DNA of 64,000 bases from Stenotrophomonas sp. SAU14A_NAIMI4_5 (GCF_003086795.1 NZ_CP026003.1:2066777-2130776), one strand, 5' to 3'; positions 1-9,766 are shown, counted from the first letter of the stretch. Numbers and translations: made by a program. The notes: generated from the sequence alone by a model not told the origin.

Positions 1-1
1 G

Positions 2-25
2 CTGGAACAGTCGAAGGTGATGTAA
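2..25 (+). CDS. possible 3' end of an upstream gene (partial)
   Basis: One frame reads seven codons ending LEQSKVM and a TAA stop at 23-25, followed 33 bases later by a strong hairpin terminator. This would fit the tail of a gene that starts before the window. The fragment is too short to identify, and the stop could be fortuitous. Confidence 0.3.
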   Translation: MEQSKVM

Positions 26-57
26 CTGCCCAAGGCAGCACCCAGAAGTTGAACGAA

Positions 58-87
58 ACGCCCACCACCCGGTGGGCGTTTTCGTTT
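58..87 (+). terminator. rho-independent terminator of the upstream gene
   Basis: ACGCCCACC and GGTGGGCGT form a 9-bp stem closed by a 4-base loop. It is followed by a T-rich run (TTTCGTTT). It lies just after a stop codon at the left edge and more than 350 bases before the next gene, so it most likely ends the transcript of the upstream gene. Confidence 0.75.
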
Positions 88-101
88 CCGGCTCGCGCTC
101 C

Positions 102-140
102 GGGGTCAGAGCCGTTTTCCCAGGAAAACGGATCCGACCC
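102..140. repeat. GGGGTC...GACCC hairpin repeat, copy 1
   Basis: Outer bases GGGGTCAGAGCC and GGATCCGACCC bracket an inner stem CGTTTTCC / GGAAAACG. Ten copies of this architecture occur in the window with the same ends but different inner stems. Confidence 0.75.
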
Positions 141-141
141 T

Positions 142-162
142 GTGCCGACCAACGGTCGGCAC
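142..162. repeat. SMAG-like palindrome (GTGCCGACC type)
   Basis: GTGCCGACC and GGTCGGCAC form a 9-bp stem with an AAC loop, flanked by CACCCACC. Near-identical units occur at 59025-59045 and 59161-59181. Confidence 0.65.
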
Positions 163-208
163 CCACCAACAGCAGGTAGCCTCCAACAGCAGCGTCATGC
201 CGTGCCGA

Positions 209-405
209 CAGATCGCTGGAAACTGTCGAAGGCGGGGTGGGTCCGGTGGCAGGGGTGTGAGCCGCATGGATGCGGCGACCAAGCCCCCATGGATGGGTTT
301 ACGGCGTCCCCTGCCACCGGACCCGCCCCGCCAACCCACGGATCCCCGCGCTTTTGCCGTTGCTTCGGCTTTGGCTTCGGCAGGTGCAGGGCGCAGCCCT
401 GCCAA
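209..405 (-). repeat. composite long-arm repeat, copy 1
   Basis: Outer arms at 231-255 and 308-332 are 25-bp inverted repeats with one mismatch. Between them lies a smaller hairpin around GCATGGATGC and the conserved block GGGTTTACGGCGTCC. The flank CTGGAAACTGTCG (217-229) and a tail of GGC/TTC-rich sequence ending in a CAGGGC/GCCCTG hairpin (352-405) recur beside other copies. Positions 209-296 are almost identical to 19764-19849. Confidence 0.7.
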
Positions 406-419
406 GACCAACCCAGGAT

Positions 420-447
420 TTGACGCACTGCGCAAGAATGCGCTAAT
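420..447 (+). promoter_or_regulatory. candidate sigma-70 promoter of the his operon
   Basis: TTGACG at 420-425 matches the -35 consensus at five of six bases. GCTAAT at 442-447 is a possible -10 with a 16-bp spacer and a TG two bases before it. The -10 overlaps the palindromic operator at 445-468, which would suit repression by promoter occlusion. Confidence 0.5.
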
Positions 448-468
448 GTACTAGCGCGCTATTACATT
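445..468. promoter_or_regulatory. palindromic operator, TrpR-type, upstream of the his operon
   Basis: Left half AATGTACTAGCG (445-456) and right half CGCTATTACATT (457-468) are inverted repeats differing at one position. The half-site contains GTACTAG, resembling half of the E. coli trp operator. It ends directly before the start of a TrpR-like gene, so autogenous control of the regulator and the his genes is the simplest reading. Confidence 0.7.
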
Positions 469-469
469 G

Positions 470-796
470 ATGCAAGAACTCCACCCCGTGAAAGCCCGCC
501 CCGACATCGCCGCGAAAGACCCCCAGGCCGACCTCGACTCCCTGGCCCAGGCCTTTGCCGCCCTGCGCGAACCCGACCAGGTGCTCGCCTTCCTGCGCGA
601 CCTCTGCACCCCGGCCGAGCTCGAAGCCATGGCCGACCGCTGGAAAGTCGTCCCCCTGCTGCAGCAGGGCGTGCCCTACCGCGAGATCCACGAACGCACC
701 GGCGTCAGCGTGACCACCACCGGACGGGTGGCACGCACCCTCGAGCATGGCCATCGAGGCTATGCCGCCGCCGTCGACCGCCTTGCTTCGCGCTGA
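470..796 (+). CDS. TrpR-like transcriptional regulator of the his operon
   Basis: This 108-residue protein belongs to the TrpR/YerC-YecD family. Residues 43-65 match the family block ([18 protein letters not shown]) and residues 62-92 form the helix-turn-helix, ending [11 protein letters not shown]. The family binds DNA as a dimer and senses an amino acid; position at the head of a his operon argues for histidine. The ATG at 470 sits two bases after the operator; a TTG at 467 and a GTG at 488 are alternatives, and none has a clear Shine-Dalgarno. hisG follows after 34 bases, so it is probably the first gene of the operon. From memory, a TrpR-type HisR has been predicted in Xanthomonadales; the ligand is not visible here. 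Confidence 0.85.
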   Translation: MQELHPVKARPDIAAKDPQADLDSLAQAFAALREPDQVLAFLRDLCTPAELEAMADRWKVVPLLQQGVPYREIHERTGVSVTTTGRVARTLEHGHRGYAAAVDRLASR

Positions 797-830
797 TCCG
801 CGCCCCGTTCCGAACTTAGAGACCTCCCCC

Positions 831-1742
831 ATGAGTGCAACCCAGGCAGCGCCGGCACGTGACCGGCTGCGTATCGCCATCCAGAAGAGTGGCCGTCTGG
901 CCGAACCCGCCCGCAACCTGCTCAGCGCCTGCGGCCTGAGCTGGCGCGAAAGCCGCGACAAGCTGTTCTGCTACGGCGAATCGCTGCCGGTGGACCTGCT
1001 GCTGGTACGCGACGACGACATCCCCGGCCTGATCGCCGACGGCGTCTGCGACCTCGGCATCGTCGGCCGCAACGAGCTGGACGAGCAGGCCGCCGCGCGC
1101 CGCCAGATCGGCCTGCCCGACGCCTACCAGGCCCTGCGCGGGCTCGGCTTCGGCCAGTGCCGTCTGATGCTGGCCGTGCCCGAGGAATGGCAGTGGGAAG
1201 GCCCGGCGCAGCTGGCCGGCACCCGCATCGCCACCAGCTACCCGGCCATCCTCAAGCAGTGGCTGGCCGAGCAGGGCGTGGACGCACAGGTGGTCGAACT
1301 CTCCGGCTCGGTGGAAATCGCCCCGCGCCTGGGCACCGCCGAACTGATCTGCGACCTGGTCTCCAGCGGCGCCACCCTGCGCGCCAACCAGCTCACCCCG
1401 GTGCACAACCTGCTGGACAGCGAAGCCGTGCTGGCCGGTGCGGTGCGCGTGCCGGACGACGCCCGCGCCGGGCTGCGCAGCATGCTGCTGCGGCGCCTCG
1501 ACGGCGTGGTGCAGAAGCAGGATCGCAAGCTGCTGATGTTCCGCGCCAGCGAGGACCGCGTGGATGCGCTGGCGCAGCTGCTGGCCGATGCCGAACCGCT
1601 GGTGCGTTTGCCTGCAGATGGCGGTGCACTGCGCCTGCAGACCATGTGCCCGGGTCCGCTGACCTGGCAGCGCATGGAAGAACTGGAGCGCGCCGGCGCA
1701 CAGGGCCTGATGGTACTGAGCGTGGAGCGGTCGCTGGCATGA
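831..1742 (+). CDS. hisG: ATP phosphoribosyltransferase, long form
   Basis: HisG joins ATP and PRPP in the first, feedback-regulated step of histidine synthesis. At 303 residues it is the long form with its own C-terminal ACT-like regulatory domain (about 225-303), so no HisZ partner is needed. The PRPP-binding block [16 protein letters not shown] and the downstream DLVSSGATL are intact. The ATG at 831 begins [18 protein letters not shown], where the family core starts at RLRIAIQ. Its TGA overlaps the hisD start by four bases (ATGA), indicating translational coupling. Confidence 0.97.
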   Translation: MSATQAAPARDRLRIAIQKSGRLAEPARNLLSACGLSWRESRDKLFCYGESLPVDLLLVRDDDIPGLIADGVCDLGIVGRNELDEQAAARRQIGLPDAYQALRGLGFGQCRLMLAVPEEWQWEGPAQLAGTRIATSYPAILKQWLAEQGVDAQVVELSGSVEIAPRLGTAELICDLVSSGATLRANQLTPVHNLLDSEAVLAGAVRVPDDARAGLRSMLLRRLDGVVQKQDRKLLMFRASEDRVDALAQLLADAEPLVRLPADGGALRLQTMCPGPLTWQRMEELERAGAQGLMVLSVERSLA

Positions 1743-3034
1743 ATCGTCTGATCTGGTCACAACTCGACGAAGCCGCCCGCAGCGCGGCGCTGACCCGCCC
1801 GGTGCAGACCGTGGCGCAGCAGACCCGTGATGCCGTCGCCGCGCTGATCGCGCAGGTACGGACGCAGGGCGACGAGGCGCTGCGCGCCATCACCGCCCGT
1901 TTCGATCGCGTCGAACTGACGTCGTTTGAAGTCAGCGAGGCCGAGTTCGCTGCGGCCGAAGGCGCCGTGCCGGCCGAACTGCGCCAGGCCATGGTCGAAG
2001 CCGCCGAGCGCATCACGCGCTTCCACGAAGCGGGCATGGGCAAGGGCTATGCGGTGGAAACCGCCCCCGGCGTGGTCTGCGAACGCATGTTGCGTCCGAT
2101 CGGCCGCGTCGGCCTGTACGTGCCGGCCGGCAGTGCGCCGTTGCCGTCCACCGCGCTGATGCTGGGTGTGCCGGCGCAGCTGGCCGGTTGCCCGCAGGTG
2201 GTGCTGTGCACCCCGCCGCGCGCCGATGGCACGGCCGATCCGGCGGTGCTGGTGGCCGCGCGCCTGACCGGCGTGCAGCGCGTGTTCAAGCTGGGCGGTG
2301 CCCAGGCCATCGCCGCAATGGCCTACGGCACGGCCAGCATTCCGGCCTGCGACAAGCTGTTCGGGCCGGGCAACAGTTTCGTCACCGAAGCCAAGCAGCA
2401 GGTCGCACAGGACGGCGCCGCCGCCATCGACATGCCGGCCGGTCCTTCGGAAGTGCTGGTCATCGCCGATGCCGGTGCCAGTCCGGCGTTCGTGGCCGCT
2501 GACCTGCTGTCGCAGGCCGAGCACGGCCCGGATTCGCAGGTGCTGCTGCTGACCGACGATGCGGCGATGCTCGCTGCGGTCGAGGCAGAAGTGGAGCGCC
2601 AGGTCGCGCTGCTGCCGCGCCAGGAGATCGCACGCCAGGCCCTGTCGGCCTCACGCCTGATCCAGGTCGATACGCTGGCGGAGGCCTTCGCGATCAGCAA
2701 CCGCTACGCACCCGAGCACCTGATCCTCGCCCTGCGCGAACCGCGTGACTGGCTGGACCAGGTGCAGGCCGCCGGCTCGGTGTTCCTCGGCGATTACACC
2801 CCCGAGGCACTGGGCGACTACTGCAGCGGCACCAACCACGTGCTGCCCACCGCCGGTGCCGCGCGTGCCTACAGCGGCGTCAGCGTCGCCAGCTTCCAGA
2901 ACCTGATCAGCGTGCAGAGCGCCAGCGCCGCCGGCCTCGCCGCGATCGGCGGCTGCGCGCGCATCATCGCCAGCGCCGAAGGCCTGGACGCGCACGAACG
3001 TGCGGTGGCCCTGCGCATGGAGGCTGCCGCATGA
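1739..3034 (+). CDS. hisD: histidinol dehydrogenase
   Basis: HisD oxidises L-histidinol twice with NAD to give histidine, the last step of the pathway. The 431-residue length is normal. Visible landmarks are [12 protein letters not shown] in the nucleotide/substrate region, the zinc ligands in [11 protein letters not shown], the catalytic Glu-His in YAPEHLIL, the Asp ligand region [17 protein letters not shown], and the C-terminal DAHERAV histidine. It overlaps hisG and hisC by four bases at each end. Confidence 0.97.
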   Translation: MNRLIWSQLDEAARSAALTRPVQTVAQQTRDAVAALIAQVRTQGDEALRAITARFDRVELTSFEVSEAEFAAAEGAVPAELRQAMVEAAERITRFHEAGMGKGYAVETAPGVVCERMLRPIGRVGLYVPAGSAPLPSTALMLGVPAQLAGCPQVVLCTPPRADGTADPAVLVAARLTGVQRVFKLGGAQAIAAMAYGTASIPACDKLFGPGNSFVTEAKQQVAQDGAAAIDMPAGPSEVLVIADAGASPAFVAADLLSQAEHGPDSQVLLLTDDAAMLAAVEAEVERQVALLPRQEIARQALSASRLIQVDTLAEAFAISNRYAPEHLILALREPRDWLDQVQAAGSVFLGDYTPEALGDYCSGTNHVLPTAGAARAYSGVSVASFQNLISVQSASAAGLAAIGGCARIIASAEGLDAHERAVALRMEAAA

Positions 3035-4125
3035 GCGCCGTCATCGATGACGTGCTGGCGCTGGTGCGCCCGGACCTGCAGGCCTTTGCCGGCTACAGCT
3101 CGGCGCGCAGCGCGGCCGTGCAGGGCGAGGTCTGGTTGAACGCCAACGAATCGGCCTGGGCCAATCCAGCCGACAGCGCCGGCAGCAGCCGACGCTACCC
3201 TGAGCCACAGCCGCTGGCGCTGCGCGAAGGCCTGGCGGCGCTGTATGGCGTGCAGCCGCAGCAGCTGCTGGTCGGGCGGGGCAGCGACGAGGCCATCGAC
3301 CTGCTGGTGCGCGCCCTGTGCGTGCCCGGCCGCGACGGTGTGCTGGTGACATCGCCGGTGTTCGGCATGTATGCGGTCTGTGCGCGCCTGCAGGGTGCGC
3401 CGTTGATCGACGTGCCGCTGGTCGATGGCGAAGACGGCCTGCGTGCCGACCTCGACGCGGTCATCGGCACGGCACAGGCGCAGGGCGCCAAGCTGGTGTT
3501 CCTGTGCGCGCCGTCCAACCCGGCCGGCAGCGATATCGGCCTGGCCGAAATCGAACGCGTGGCCACCGCGCTGCGCGGGCAGGCCCTGGTGGTGGTCGAC
3601 GAGGCCTACGTCGAATACGCGCAGCGCGCGTCGGCGACCACGCTGCTGGCCGCGCACGCCAACGTCGCCGTGCTGCGCACGCTGTCGAAGGCGCACGCAC
3701 TGGCTGCGGCGCGCATCGGCACCCTGATTGCTGCGCCGGAACTGATTGCCGTGCTGCGTCGCTGCCAGGCGCCGTACCCGGTGCCGACACCGTGCGCCGA
3801 GCTGGCCGTGCAGGCCCTGCAGCCGGCCGCGCTGGCGCGTACCGCCGAGCGCGTGGCCACGGTCATCGCCGAGCGCGACCGTCTGTTTGCCGCGTTGCCG
3901 GGCCTGCCCGGCGTGCGTCGCGTGTACCGCTCGTCCGGCAACTACGTGCTGGTCCGCTTCGCCGATGCGCAGGCCGCGTTCGATACGCTGCTGGCCGCCG
4001 GCGTGGTGGTGCGTGACCAGCGCGCCGCGCCGCAGCTGGGCGATGCCCTGCGCATCAGCATCGGCAGTCCAGAAGAAAACGACCGCGTGCTCGCGGCCCT
4101 GTCGGCCCGGAGGGCTGCTGCATGA
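3031..4125 (+). CDS. hisC: histidinol-phosphate aminotransferase
   Basis: HisC is a PLP-dependent class I/II aminotransferase that makes histidinol phosphate from imidazole acetol phosphate and glutamate. The 364-residue protein carries the substrate-binding NESAWANP near residue 37, [17 protein letters not shown] and the PLP lysine in [15 protein letters not shown]. The usual context is SKAFALAGLR, so this stretch is a slightly unusual variant with the lysine kept. Start and stop overlap hisD and hisB by four bases. Confidence 0.96.
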   Translation: MSAVIDDVLALVRPDLQAFAGYSSARSAAVQGEVWLNANESAWANPADSAGSSRRYPEPQPLALREGLAALYGVQPQQLLVGRGSDEAIDLLVRALCVPGRDGVLVTSPVFGMYAVCARLQGAPLIDVPLVDGEDGLRADLDAVIGTAQAQGAKLVFLCAPSNPAGSDIGLAEIERVATALRGQALVVVDEAYVEYAQRASATTLLAAHANVAVLRTLSKAHALAAARIGTLIAAPELIAVLRRCQAPYPVPTPCAELAVQALQPAALARTAERVATVIAERDRLFAALPGLPGVRRVYRSSGNYVLVRFADAQAAFDTLLAAGVVVRDQRAAPQLGDALRISIGSPEENDRVLAALSARRAAA

Positions 4126-5195
4126 CCCCCATCCTGTTCATCGACCGCGACGGCACCCTCATCGAGGAGCCGGCCGACTTCCAGATTGACGCCTACGAAA
4201 AGCTGCGCTTCGTGCCGCAGGTGATCCCGGCGCTGCTGAAGCTGCGCGACGCCGGCTACCAGTTCGTCATCGTCACCAACCAGGACGGCCTGGGCAGCGA
4301 AAGCTACCCGCGCGCCAGCTTCGATGGCCCCAACGACCTGATGCTGCAGATCTTCGAAAGCCAGGGCATCAGCTTCCGTGACGTGCTGGTGGACTGCAGC
4401 TGGCCGCAGGACAACGCACCCACCCGCAAGCCGGGCATCGGCCTGATGACCGCCTACCTGCAGGACCGCAGCATCGACTGGGCGCGATCGGGCATGGTCG
4501 GCGACCGCATCACCGACCTGCAGTTCGCCGACAACCTCAACATCCGTGGCTTCCAGCTGCGCACCGAACAGTTCGGTGGTGAATGGGACTGGGCGGGTAT
4601 CGCCCACGCCCTGGCCGATGCACCGCGCACCGCCGTGGTCCAGCGCAATACCAAGGAAACCAAGATCCGCGTCGAACTGGACCTGGATCGCGTCGGCGAC
4701 GCGCACATCTCGACCGGCCTGCCGTTCTTCGACCACATGCTGGAGCAGATCGGCAAGCACGGCGGCTTCGCCCTGGACATCCGGGCCGAGGGCGACCTGC
4801 ACATCGACGAGCACCACACCATCGAAGACACCGGGCTGGCCTTGGGCCAGGCGCTGCGCGAGGCGCTGGGTGACAAGCGCGGCATCGGCCGCTACGGCTT
4901 CACCCTGCCGATGGACGAGACCCTGGCCAGCGCCGCGCTGGATTTCAGCGGCCGCCCGTATTTCGTGTTCGAAGGCGAGTTCAAGCGCGAGCGCGTAGGC
5001 GACATGCCGACCGAGCTGGTGCCGCACTTCTTCCGTTCGCTGTGCGATGCCAGCGGCCTGAACCTCAACCTGCAGGTGCGCGGCGACAACGACCACCACA
5101 AGGTCGAAGCCTGCTTCAAGGCGCTGGCACGTGCACTGCGCCCGGCGCTGGCCCGACAGGGCACCGCGCTGCCGACCACCAAGGGGGCGCTGTGA
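4122..5195 (+). CDS. hisB: bifunctional histidinol-phosphatase / imidazoleglycerol-phosphate dehydratase
   Basis: The protein fuses an N-terminal HAD phosphatase (about 1-165) to a C-terminal IGP dehydratase (about 175-357), as in E. coli. The phosphatase shows the nucleophile motif [12 protein letters not shown]; the dehydratase shows [12 protein letters not shown] and [10 protein letters not shown], whose histidines and glutamates bind the catalytic metals. It carries out two non-consecutive steps of the pathway. It overlaps hisC (ATGA) and hisH (GTGA). Confidence 0.97.
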   Translation: MTPILFIDRDGTLIEEPADFQIDAYEKLRFVPQVIPALLKLRDAGYQFVIVTNQDGLGSESYPRASFDGPNDLMLQIFESQGISFRDVLVDCSWPQDNAPTRKPGIGLMTAYLQDRSIDWARSGMVGDRITDLQFADNLNIRGFQLRTEQFGGEWDWAGIAHALADAPRTAVVQRNTKETKIRVELDLDRVGDAHISTGLPFFDHMLEQIGKHGGFALDIRAEGDLHIDEHHTIEDTGLALGQALREALGDKRGIGRYGFTLPMDETLASAALDFSGRPYFVFEGEFKRERVGDMPTELVPHFFRSLCDASGLNLNLQVRGDNDHHKVEACFKALARALRPALARQGTALPTTKGAL

Positions 5196-5794
5196 GCGAG
5201 GTTGCACTGATCGATGCCGGCGGTGCCAACCTCGGTTCGGTGCGCTATGCGCTGGAGCGACTGGGCGCGAATGTGCGCCTGGTACGCGATGCCGAGGGCC
5301 TGGTCGGCGCACAGCGGGTGATCCTGCCCGGCGTCGGTGCGGCCGCACCGGGCATGCAGCGCCTGCATGCGCAGGGCCTGGTTGAACCGCTGCGCCGCCT
5401 GGAGGTGCCGCTGATGGGCATCTGCCTGGGCATGCAGCTGCTGTTCGAGCGTTCTGAAGAAACCGGCGTGGATGCGCTGGGCCTGATTCCAGGCACGGTG
5501 CGCAAGCTGGTGCCGGCCTGTGGCATCCGCGTGCCGCACATGGGCTGGAACCGGCTGCTGGCGCTGCGTCCGTCGCTGCTGCTGCAGGGCGTGCCGGACC
5601 GTTCCAGCGCGTACTTCGTGCACAGCTACGCCGCGCCGCTGAACGCGCATACCGTGGCCGCCTGCGACCACGGCGGCCTGTTCACCGCCGTGATCGAGCA
5701 GGGCCGCTATTTCGGCGCCCAGTTCCACCCCGAGCGTTCCGGCGATACCGGTTCGCTGATGCTGCGCAATTTCCTCGAGGGCACTGCTGCATGA
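5192..5794 (+). CDS. hisH: imidazole glycerol phosphate synthase, glutaminase subunit
   Basis: HisH releases ammonia from glutamine and passes it to HisF. The 200-residue class I glutamine amidotransferase has its nucleophile cysteine in [10 protein letters not shown] and the His/Glu pair in [11 protein letters not shown]. The start is the GTG at 5192, which overlaps the hisB stop as GTGA; the frame stays open upstream, but those codons lie inside hisB and have no HisH homology. It ends in an ATGA overlap with hisA. Confidence 0.96.
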   Translation: MSEVALIDAGGANLGSVRYALERLGANVRLVRDAEGLVGAQRVILPGVGAAAPGMQRLHAQGLVEPLRRLEVPLMGICLGMQLLFERSEETGVDALGLIPGTVRKLVPACGIRVPHMGWNRLLALRPSLLLQGVPDRSSAYFVHSYAAPLNAHTVAACDHGGLFTAVIEQGRYFGAQFHPERSGDTGSLMLRNFLEGTAA

Positions 5795-6525
5795 GTTTCA
5801 CCGTCTACCCCGCACTGGATATCCGCGAAGGCCGCGTGGTGCGCCTGCGCCAGGGCGACTACGCGCAGGAAACCTCCTACGGCGACGATCCGCTGCCGCG
5901 CGCGCAGGCGTTTGCCGCACAGGGCGCGCAGTGGATGCACCTGGTCGACCTGGACGCTGCTCGCGCCGGCGGCTACACCCTGGCCCCGCTTCTGGCGGCG
6001 ATCCGTCAGCACACGCCGCTGCACGTACAGACCGGTGGCGGCGTGCGCGGTCGCGATGACGTAGCGCGCATTCTCGATGCTGGCGCCAACCGCGTGGTGG
6101 TCGGCTCGCTGGCCGTGCGCCGCCCGGACGAAGTACTGGGCTGGCTGGATGAGTTCGGCGCCGAACGCATCACCATTGCCCTCGACGCCCGACAGGACGC
6201 GCGGGGCCAGTGGCAGCTGCCGGTGCACGGCTGGACCGAGAATGCCGGGGTGACCCTGGACGATCTGGCCCAGCGCTACGCGCGCGCCGGCATGCGCCAC
6301 CTGCTGTGCACCGACATCGCACGCGACGGCATGCTGGCCGGCCCCAACATCAGCCTGTACACGCACCTGTCGGCCTTGCTGCCGGGCGTGGCGGTGCAGG
6401 CGTCCGGTGGCATCCGCGACGTGGCCGACGTGGCCGAAGCACGCGCTGCCGGCTGCGGCGGTGCCATCCTCGGCAAGGCGCTGCTGGAACAGCGCATGGA
6501 CCTGGGCGAGGCACTGGCATGTTGA
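5791..6525 (+). CDS. hisA: ProFAR isomerase
   Basis: HisA catalyses the Amadori rearrangement of ProFAR to PRFAR. The 244-residue TIM barrel opens with [18 protein letters not shown], whose aspartate is the catalytic base. It has the phosphate-binding loops TGGGVR and QASGGIRD and the second catalytic aspartate in DIARDGM. It is homologous to the next gene product, HisF, and overlaps it by seven bases. Confidence 0.97.
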   Translation: MSFTVYPALDIREGRVVRLRQGDYAQETSYGDDPLPRAQAFAAQGAQWMHLVDLDAARAGGYTLAPLLAAIRQHTPLHVQTGGGVRGRDDVARILDAGANRVVVGSLAVRRPDEVLGWLDEFGAERITIALDARQDARGQWQLPVHGWTENAGVTLDDLAQRYARAGMRHLLCTDIARDGMLAGPNISLYTHLSALLPGVAVQASGGIRDVADVAEARAAGCGGAILGKALLEQRMDLGEALAC

Positions 6526-7295
6526 GCCGTCGCATCATTCCCTGCCTGGACGTGCGCGATGGCCGCGTGGTCAAGGGCGTGCGCTTCCGCGACCACGTCG
6601 ACATGGGCGACATCGCCGAGCTGGCCCAGCGCTACCGCGACCAGGGCGCCGACGAGCTGGTGTTCTATGACATCGGCGCCAGCCCCGAAGCACGCTCGGT
6701 GGACGTGGCCTGGATCGAGCGCATCGCGCGACTGATCGACATCCCGTTCTGCGTGGCCGGTGGCATCGACAGCGTGGATACCGCGCGCCGGGTCCTGTTT
6801 GCCGGTGCTGACAAGGTGTCGATCAACTCGCCCGCGCTGGGCCGCCCGGAACTGATCACTGAACTGGCCGAAGAGTTCGGCGTGCAGTGCGTGGTGGTCG
6901 GCGTCGATTCGGTGCGCGAGGACGATGGCCAGTGGCGCGTGCGTCGCTTCACCGGTGACCCGAACAAGACCCAGGCCGTGCCGCTGCGCACGCTGGACTG
7001 GATCGTCGAGGCGCAGCGCCTCGGTGCCGGTGAGATCGTGCTGAACTGCATGGACAGCGACGGTGTGCGCCGTGGCTACGATGTGGAGCAGCTGCGCCAG
7101 GCCCGTGCGCTGTGCAACGTTCCTCTCATCGCCTCTGGCGGCGCCGGTGCGATGGAGCATTTCGCCCAGGCCTTCGACCAGGCCGACGTGGACGGCGCGC
7201 TGGCTGCCAGCGTGTTCCACAGCGGCGCCATCGCCATTGCAGATTTGAAGCGCTACCTGCGCGAACAGCAGATCGAGGTTCGAGATGTCTATTGA
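6519..7295 (+). CDS. hisF: imidazole glycerol phosphate synthase, cyclase subunit
   Basis: HisF uses ammonia from HisH to convert PRFAR into IGP and AICAR. The 258-residue barrel begins [18 protein letters not shown], with the catalytic aspartate in CLDV and a second in [11 protein letters not shown]. The start ATG lies inside the end of hisA. The downstream hisIE begins 11 bases before the hisF stop. Confidence 0.97.
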   Translation: MLSRRIIPCLDVRDGRVVKGVRFRDHVDMGDIAELAQRYRDQGADELVFYDIGASPEARSVDVAWIERIARLIDIPFCVAGGIDSVDTARRVLFAGADKVSINSPALGRPELITELAEEFGVQCVVVGVDSVREDDGQWRVRRFTGDPNKTQAVPLRTLDWIVEAQRLGAGEIVLNCMDSDGVRRGYDVEQLRQARALCNVPLIASGGAGAMEHFAQAFDQADVDGALAASVFHSGAIAIADLKRYLREQQIEVRDVY

Positions 7296-7905
7296 AGTAC
7301 GCCCGTCGCCGCAGGCGCTGGAATCGCTGGACTGGGCAAAGGGCGATGGCCTGCTGCCGGCAGTGGTCCAGGATGCCGACACCCTGCAGGTGCTGATGCT
7401 GGGCTATGTCAACGCCGAGTCGCTGCACATCACCCAGGTGACCGGGCACATGACCTTCTACAGCCGCAGCAAGCAGCGCCTGTGGACCAAGGGCGAGCAG
7501 TCCGGCCACGTGCTGGCGGTGCAGTCGATCAGCGTGGACTGCGATGCCGACACCGTGCTGGTGCTGGCACGTCCGGCCGGCCCGACCTGCCATACCGGTG
7601 CTGAAAGCTGCTTCGATGGCGCGCCGAAGGACTTCCTGGGCGGCCTGGGCCAGCTGGTGGCCGTGCGCGAAGCGCAGCGTCCGCCGGGCAGCTACACCAC
7701 CTCGCTGTTCGAAGGTGGCATCCGCCGCATCGCGCAGAAGGTGGGCGAGGAGGGCGTGGAAACCGCGCTGGCTGCGGTGGCGCAGGACGACGAGGCCCTG
7801 CTGGGCGAATCGGCCGACCTGCTGTACCACCTGCTGGTGCTGCTGCGCGCGCGCGGGCTGTCGCTGCAGGACGCCCGCGATGTGCTGGAAATGCGCCACC
7901 GTTGA
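7285..7905 (+). CDS. hisIE: bifunctional phosphoribosyl-AMP cyclohydrolase / phosphoribosyl-ATP pyrophosphohydrolase
   Basis: Residues 1-110 are the HisI cyclohydrolase, with [17 protein letters not shown] and the metal-binding DCDADT and cysteines around PAGPTCHTG. Residues 115-206 are the HisE pyrophosphohydrolase with [13 protein letters not shown]. The fused form is the rule in gammaproteobacteria. It closes the operon; no gene follows for 173 bases, where paired palindromes stand. Confidence 0.97.
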   Translation: MSIEVRPSPQALESLDWAKGDGLLPAVVQDADTLQVLMLGYVNAESLHITQVTGHMTFYSRSKQRLWTKGEQSGHVLAVQSISVDCDADTVLVLARPAGPTCHTGAESCFDGAPKDFLGGLGQLVAVREAQRPPGSYTTSLFEGGIRRIAQKVGEEGVETALAAVAQDDEALLGESADLLYHLLVLLRARGLSLQDARDVLEMRHR

Positions 7906-7911
7906 TGGGGC

Positions 7912-7982
7912 GTGCGGACCAACGGTCCGCACCTACCGGACACGCGGGCGATGATGGGGCCGTGCGGACCAACGGTCCGCAC
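7912..7982. repeat. two direct copies of a GTGCGGACC palindrome
   Basis: GTGCGGACC-AAC-GGTCCGCAC occurs at 7912-7932 and again at 7962-7982, both followed by ACCTACC. They are SMAG-like units downstream of hisIE. Confidence 0.75.
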
Positions 7983-7988
7983 CTACCT

Positions 7989-8045
7989 GTAGAGTCGAGC
8001 TTGCTCGACTGCCCTTTGCAAGACAGTCGAGCAAGCTCGACTCTA
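7989..8045. repeat. SMAG inverted pair
   Basis: A unit starting GTAGAGTCGAGC (7989-8010) faces its reverse complement ending GCTCGACTCTAC (8024-8045). Each unit is itself palindromic. The pair could fold into one long stem between the his operon and the next gene, and may stop transcription or protect the 3' end of the his mRNA. Confidence 0.8.
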
Positions 8046-8078
8046 CAATGGGCGGTCTTTCTTTCCCGGACCGCCCCC

Positions 8079-9668
8079 ATGAAACTGCCCGCCGCCTGGC
8101 TGTGCTGCCTGTTGCTGACTTCGCCGGCCTGGGCCGCCGACACGGTGGTCAGTGGCAAGGTCTATCTCGAACGCGACGGCAGGCCCGGGCGCGGCGCGAC
8201 CGATCCGGGCCTGGCCGGGGTGCAGGTCTCCAACGGCGAGACCATCGTCAAGACCGCGGCCGACGGCAGCTACAGCCTGCCGGTGCGCGACGGGCAGACC
8301 GTGTTCGTCATCAAGCCCGATGCCTACAGCTTCCCGAAGGCGGCCGACGGCCTGCCGACGTTCTGGCGCCACTACCGCCCGAACGGTTCGCCGGCCCTGA
8401 AGTACGGCGGCATCGCCGCCACCGGCGCGGCCGACCGTGGCTGGGATTTCGCCCTGCAGTCCGATCGCCATGACAGCCGTCGCGGCTTCCAGATGCTGGT
8501 CTTCACCGATTCGCAGACGGCCAGCCTGAAGGACATCGGCTACTACCAGCAGTCCATCGTGGCGCCGCTGGTGGGCCAGACCAAGGCACGCCTGGGCACC
8601 ACCCTGGGCGACATCGTCAACGACGACCTGAGCCTGTACCCGGCCATCAACAAGGTCACCACCGAACTGGGCGTGCCGTGGTTCCATGTGCCGGGCAACC
8701 ACGACCTGGATTTCGATGCCGCCAACGACGACCACTCGCTGGACAGCTGGCGCAACATCTACGGCCCGGACACCTACGCGGTGGAAGAGGGCGGTGCCAG
8801 CTTCGTGTTCCTCGATGACGTGGTCTACGACCCCAACGCCAAGCCGAAGTACGTCGGTGGCCTGCGCGAGGACCAGTTCGCCTTCCTGGCCGGCTACCTG
8901 AAGGGCCTGCGCAAGGACCGCCTGCTGGTGCTGGGCATGCACATCCCGCTGTTCGACGCCGCGCCGGGTCGCGAGACCTTCCGCCACGCCGACCGCCAGC
9001 GCCTGTTCGACCTGCTCAAGGACTTCCGCAACGTGCTGGTGCTGAGCGGCCACAGCCACACCCAGCAGCACGTCTACCACGGCAAGGCCGAGGGCTGGCA
9101 GGGTGAGAAGCCGCTGCACGAGTACAACGTCGGTGCCAACTGCGGCGCGTTCTGGTCGGGCGTGAAGAATGCTGCGGGCGTACCCGACAGCACCATGAGC
9201 GATGGCACCCCGAAGGGCTACGCGCTGCTGGACGTGGCCGGCAACGGCAGCTACCGCCTGCAGTACCGCGTGGCCGGTGCCCCGGCCAGCGACCAGATCG
9301 GCCTGCATGCGCCGAAGGTGCTGCGCCAGGGGGCTTACCCGGCATGGGGCGTGTACGCCAACGTGTACATGGGCGAGGACACCAGCGTGGTCGAGTTCCG
9401 CGTTGACGGCGGTGCCTGGCAGGCGATGAAGCAGGTCAGCCAGCCTGACCCGCGCCTGCTGGTAGAGAACGTGGCCGATGACACGGCCGACGTCCTGCGC
9501 GGCTATGATCGTTCGCCGGAAGCCACCGCATCGCCGCACCTGTGGCGTGGCGCGCTGCCGACCAACCTCGAGGTGGGCAGCCACAAGGTCGAGGTGCGCT
9601 CGACCCAGCCCGATGGCGCGGTGTTCACTGCCACCACCCGCTACAGCCTGCAGACGGCCCAGCCCTGA
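8079..9668 (+). CDS. secreted calcineurin-like metallophosphoesterase
   Basis: A cleavable signal peptide (residues 1-20, ending SPAWAAD) precedes a beta-sandwich domain (about 25-120), the metallophosphoesterase core (about 135-350) and a C-terminal beta-rich domain, the MetallophosN/C arrangement. All metal motifs are present: TDSQ, LGDIVND, VPGNHDLDFD, LGMHIPLFD and LSGHSHTQQHV. The substrate cannot be read from sequence; periplasmic phosphomonoesters or diesters are likely. The start chosen is the ATG at 8079; the reading frame is open upstream through the SMAG pair, but that part is not protein-like. Confidence 0.9.
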   Translation: MKLPAAWLCCLLLTSPAWAADTVVSGKVYLERDGRPGRGATDPGLAGVQVSNGETIVKTAADGSYSLPVRDGQTVFVIKPDAYSFPKAADGLPTFWRHYRPNGSPALKYGGIAATGAADRGWDFALQSDRHDSRRGFQMLVFTDSQTASLKDIGYYQQSIVAPLVGQTKARLGTTLGDIVNDDLSLYPAINKVTTELGVPWFHVPGNHDLDFDAANDDHSLDSWRNIYGPDTYAVEEGGASFVFLDDVVYDPNAKPKYVGGLREDQFAFLAGYLKGLRKDRLLVLGMHIPLFDAAPGRETFRHADRQRLFDLLKDFRNVLVLSGHSHTQQHVYHGKAEGWQGEKPLHEYNVGANCGAFWSGVKNAAGVPDSTMSDGTPKGYALLDVAGNGSYRLQYRVAGAPASDQIGLHAPKVLRQGAYPAWGVYANVYMGEDTSVVEFRVDGGAWQAMKQVSQPDPRLLVENVADDTADVLRGYDRSPEATASPHLWRGALPTNLEVGSHKVEVRSTQPDGAVFTATTRYSLQTAQP

Positions 9669-9680
9669 TCCAGGCCGGTC

Positions 9681-9703
9681 CGGGTGCAGGTTCGCTGCAC
9701 CCG
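9681..9703 (+). terminator. GC-rich hairpin after the phosphoesterase gene
   Basis: CGGGTGCAG and CTGCACCCG form a 9-bp stem with a GTTCG loop, 12 bases after the stop codon. There is no T-run after it, so it is at best a weak or factor-assisted terminator. Confidence 0.4.
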
Positions 9704-9752
9704 GGTCCCGCAGCGTTGGCAAAGCGCGTTCAATGCCTGAGAATCGACACGA

Positions 9753-9766
9753 TTCAATCGATTCAA
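9753..9766. promoter_or_regulatory. LacI-type operator upstream of glk
   Basis: TTCAATCGATTCAA has the central ATCGAT and half-sites of the operators found upstream of the mannoside genes. It matches TTGGATCGATCTAA at 11 of 14 positions. It ends 10 bases before the glk start, where a bound repressor would block initiation. Confidence 0.55.

Larger units (their letters stand above)
26..466. other. gene-free stretch with stacked repeats
   Basis: No convincing gene is visible. The stretch holds, in order, the terminator at 58-87, a GGGGTC-bounded hairpin (102-140), a SMAG-like palindrome (142-162), a composite long-arm repeat (209-332) with its pyrimidine-rich tail (352-405), and the promoter/operator of the his operon (420-468). 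Open frames here on both strands only follow the repeats. Confidence 0.8.

Noticed and set aside
49..454. Small open frames in the left repeat region as genes
   Set aside because: They run across terminator, hairpin and composite repeat sequence on both strands at once and have no family resemblance.
470..500. Histidine-rich leader peptide (attenuator) before hisG
   Set aside because: No run of His codons is found between the promoter region and hisG, and the space is filled by the TrpR-like gene.
5202..5222. ATCGAT at the start of hisH as a further LacI-type operator
   Set aside because: CTGATCGATGCC uses the preferred codons for LIDA and lacks the outer half-site bases. It lies in an unrelated operon.
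7906..8078. CRISPR-like array from the repeated GTGCGGACC units
   Set aside because: Only two direct copies of a short palindrome occur, spacing is irregular relative to other repeats, and no cas gene is near. They belong to the dispersed SMAG-like repeats.
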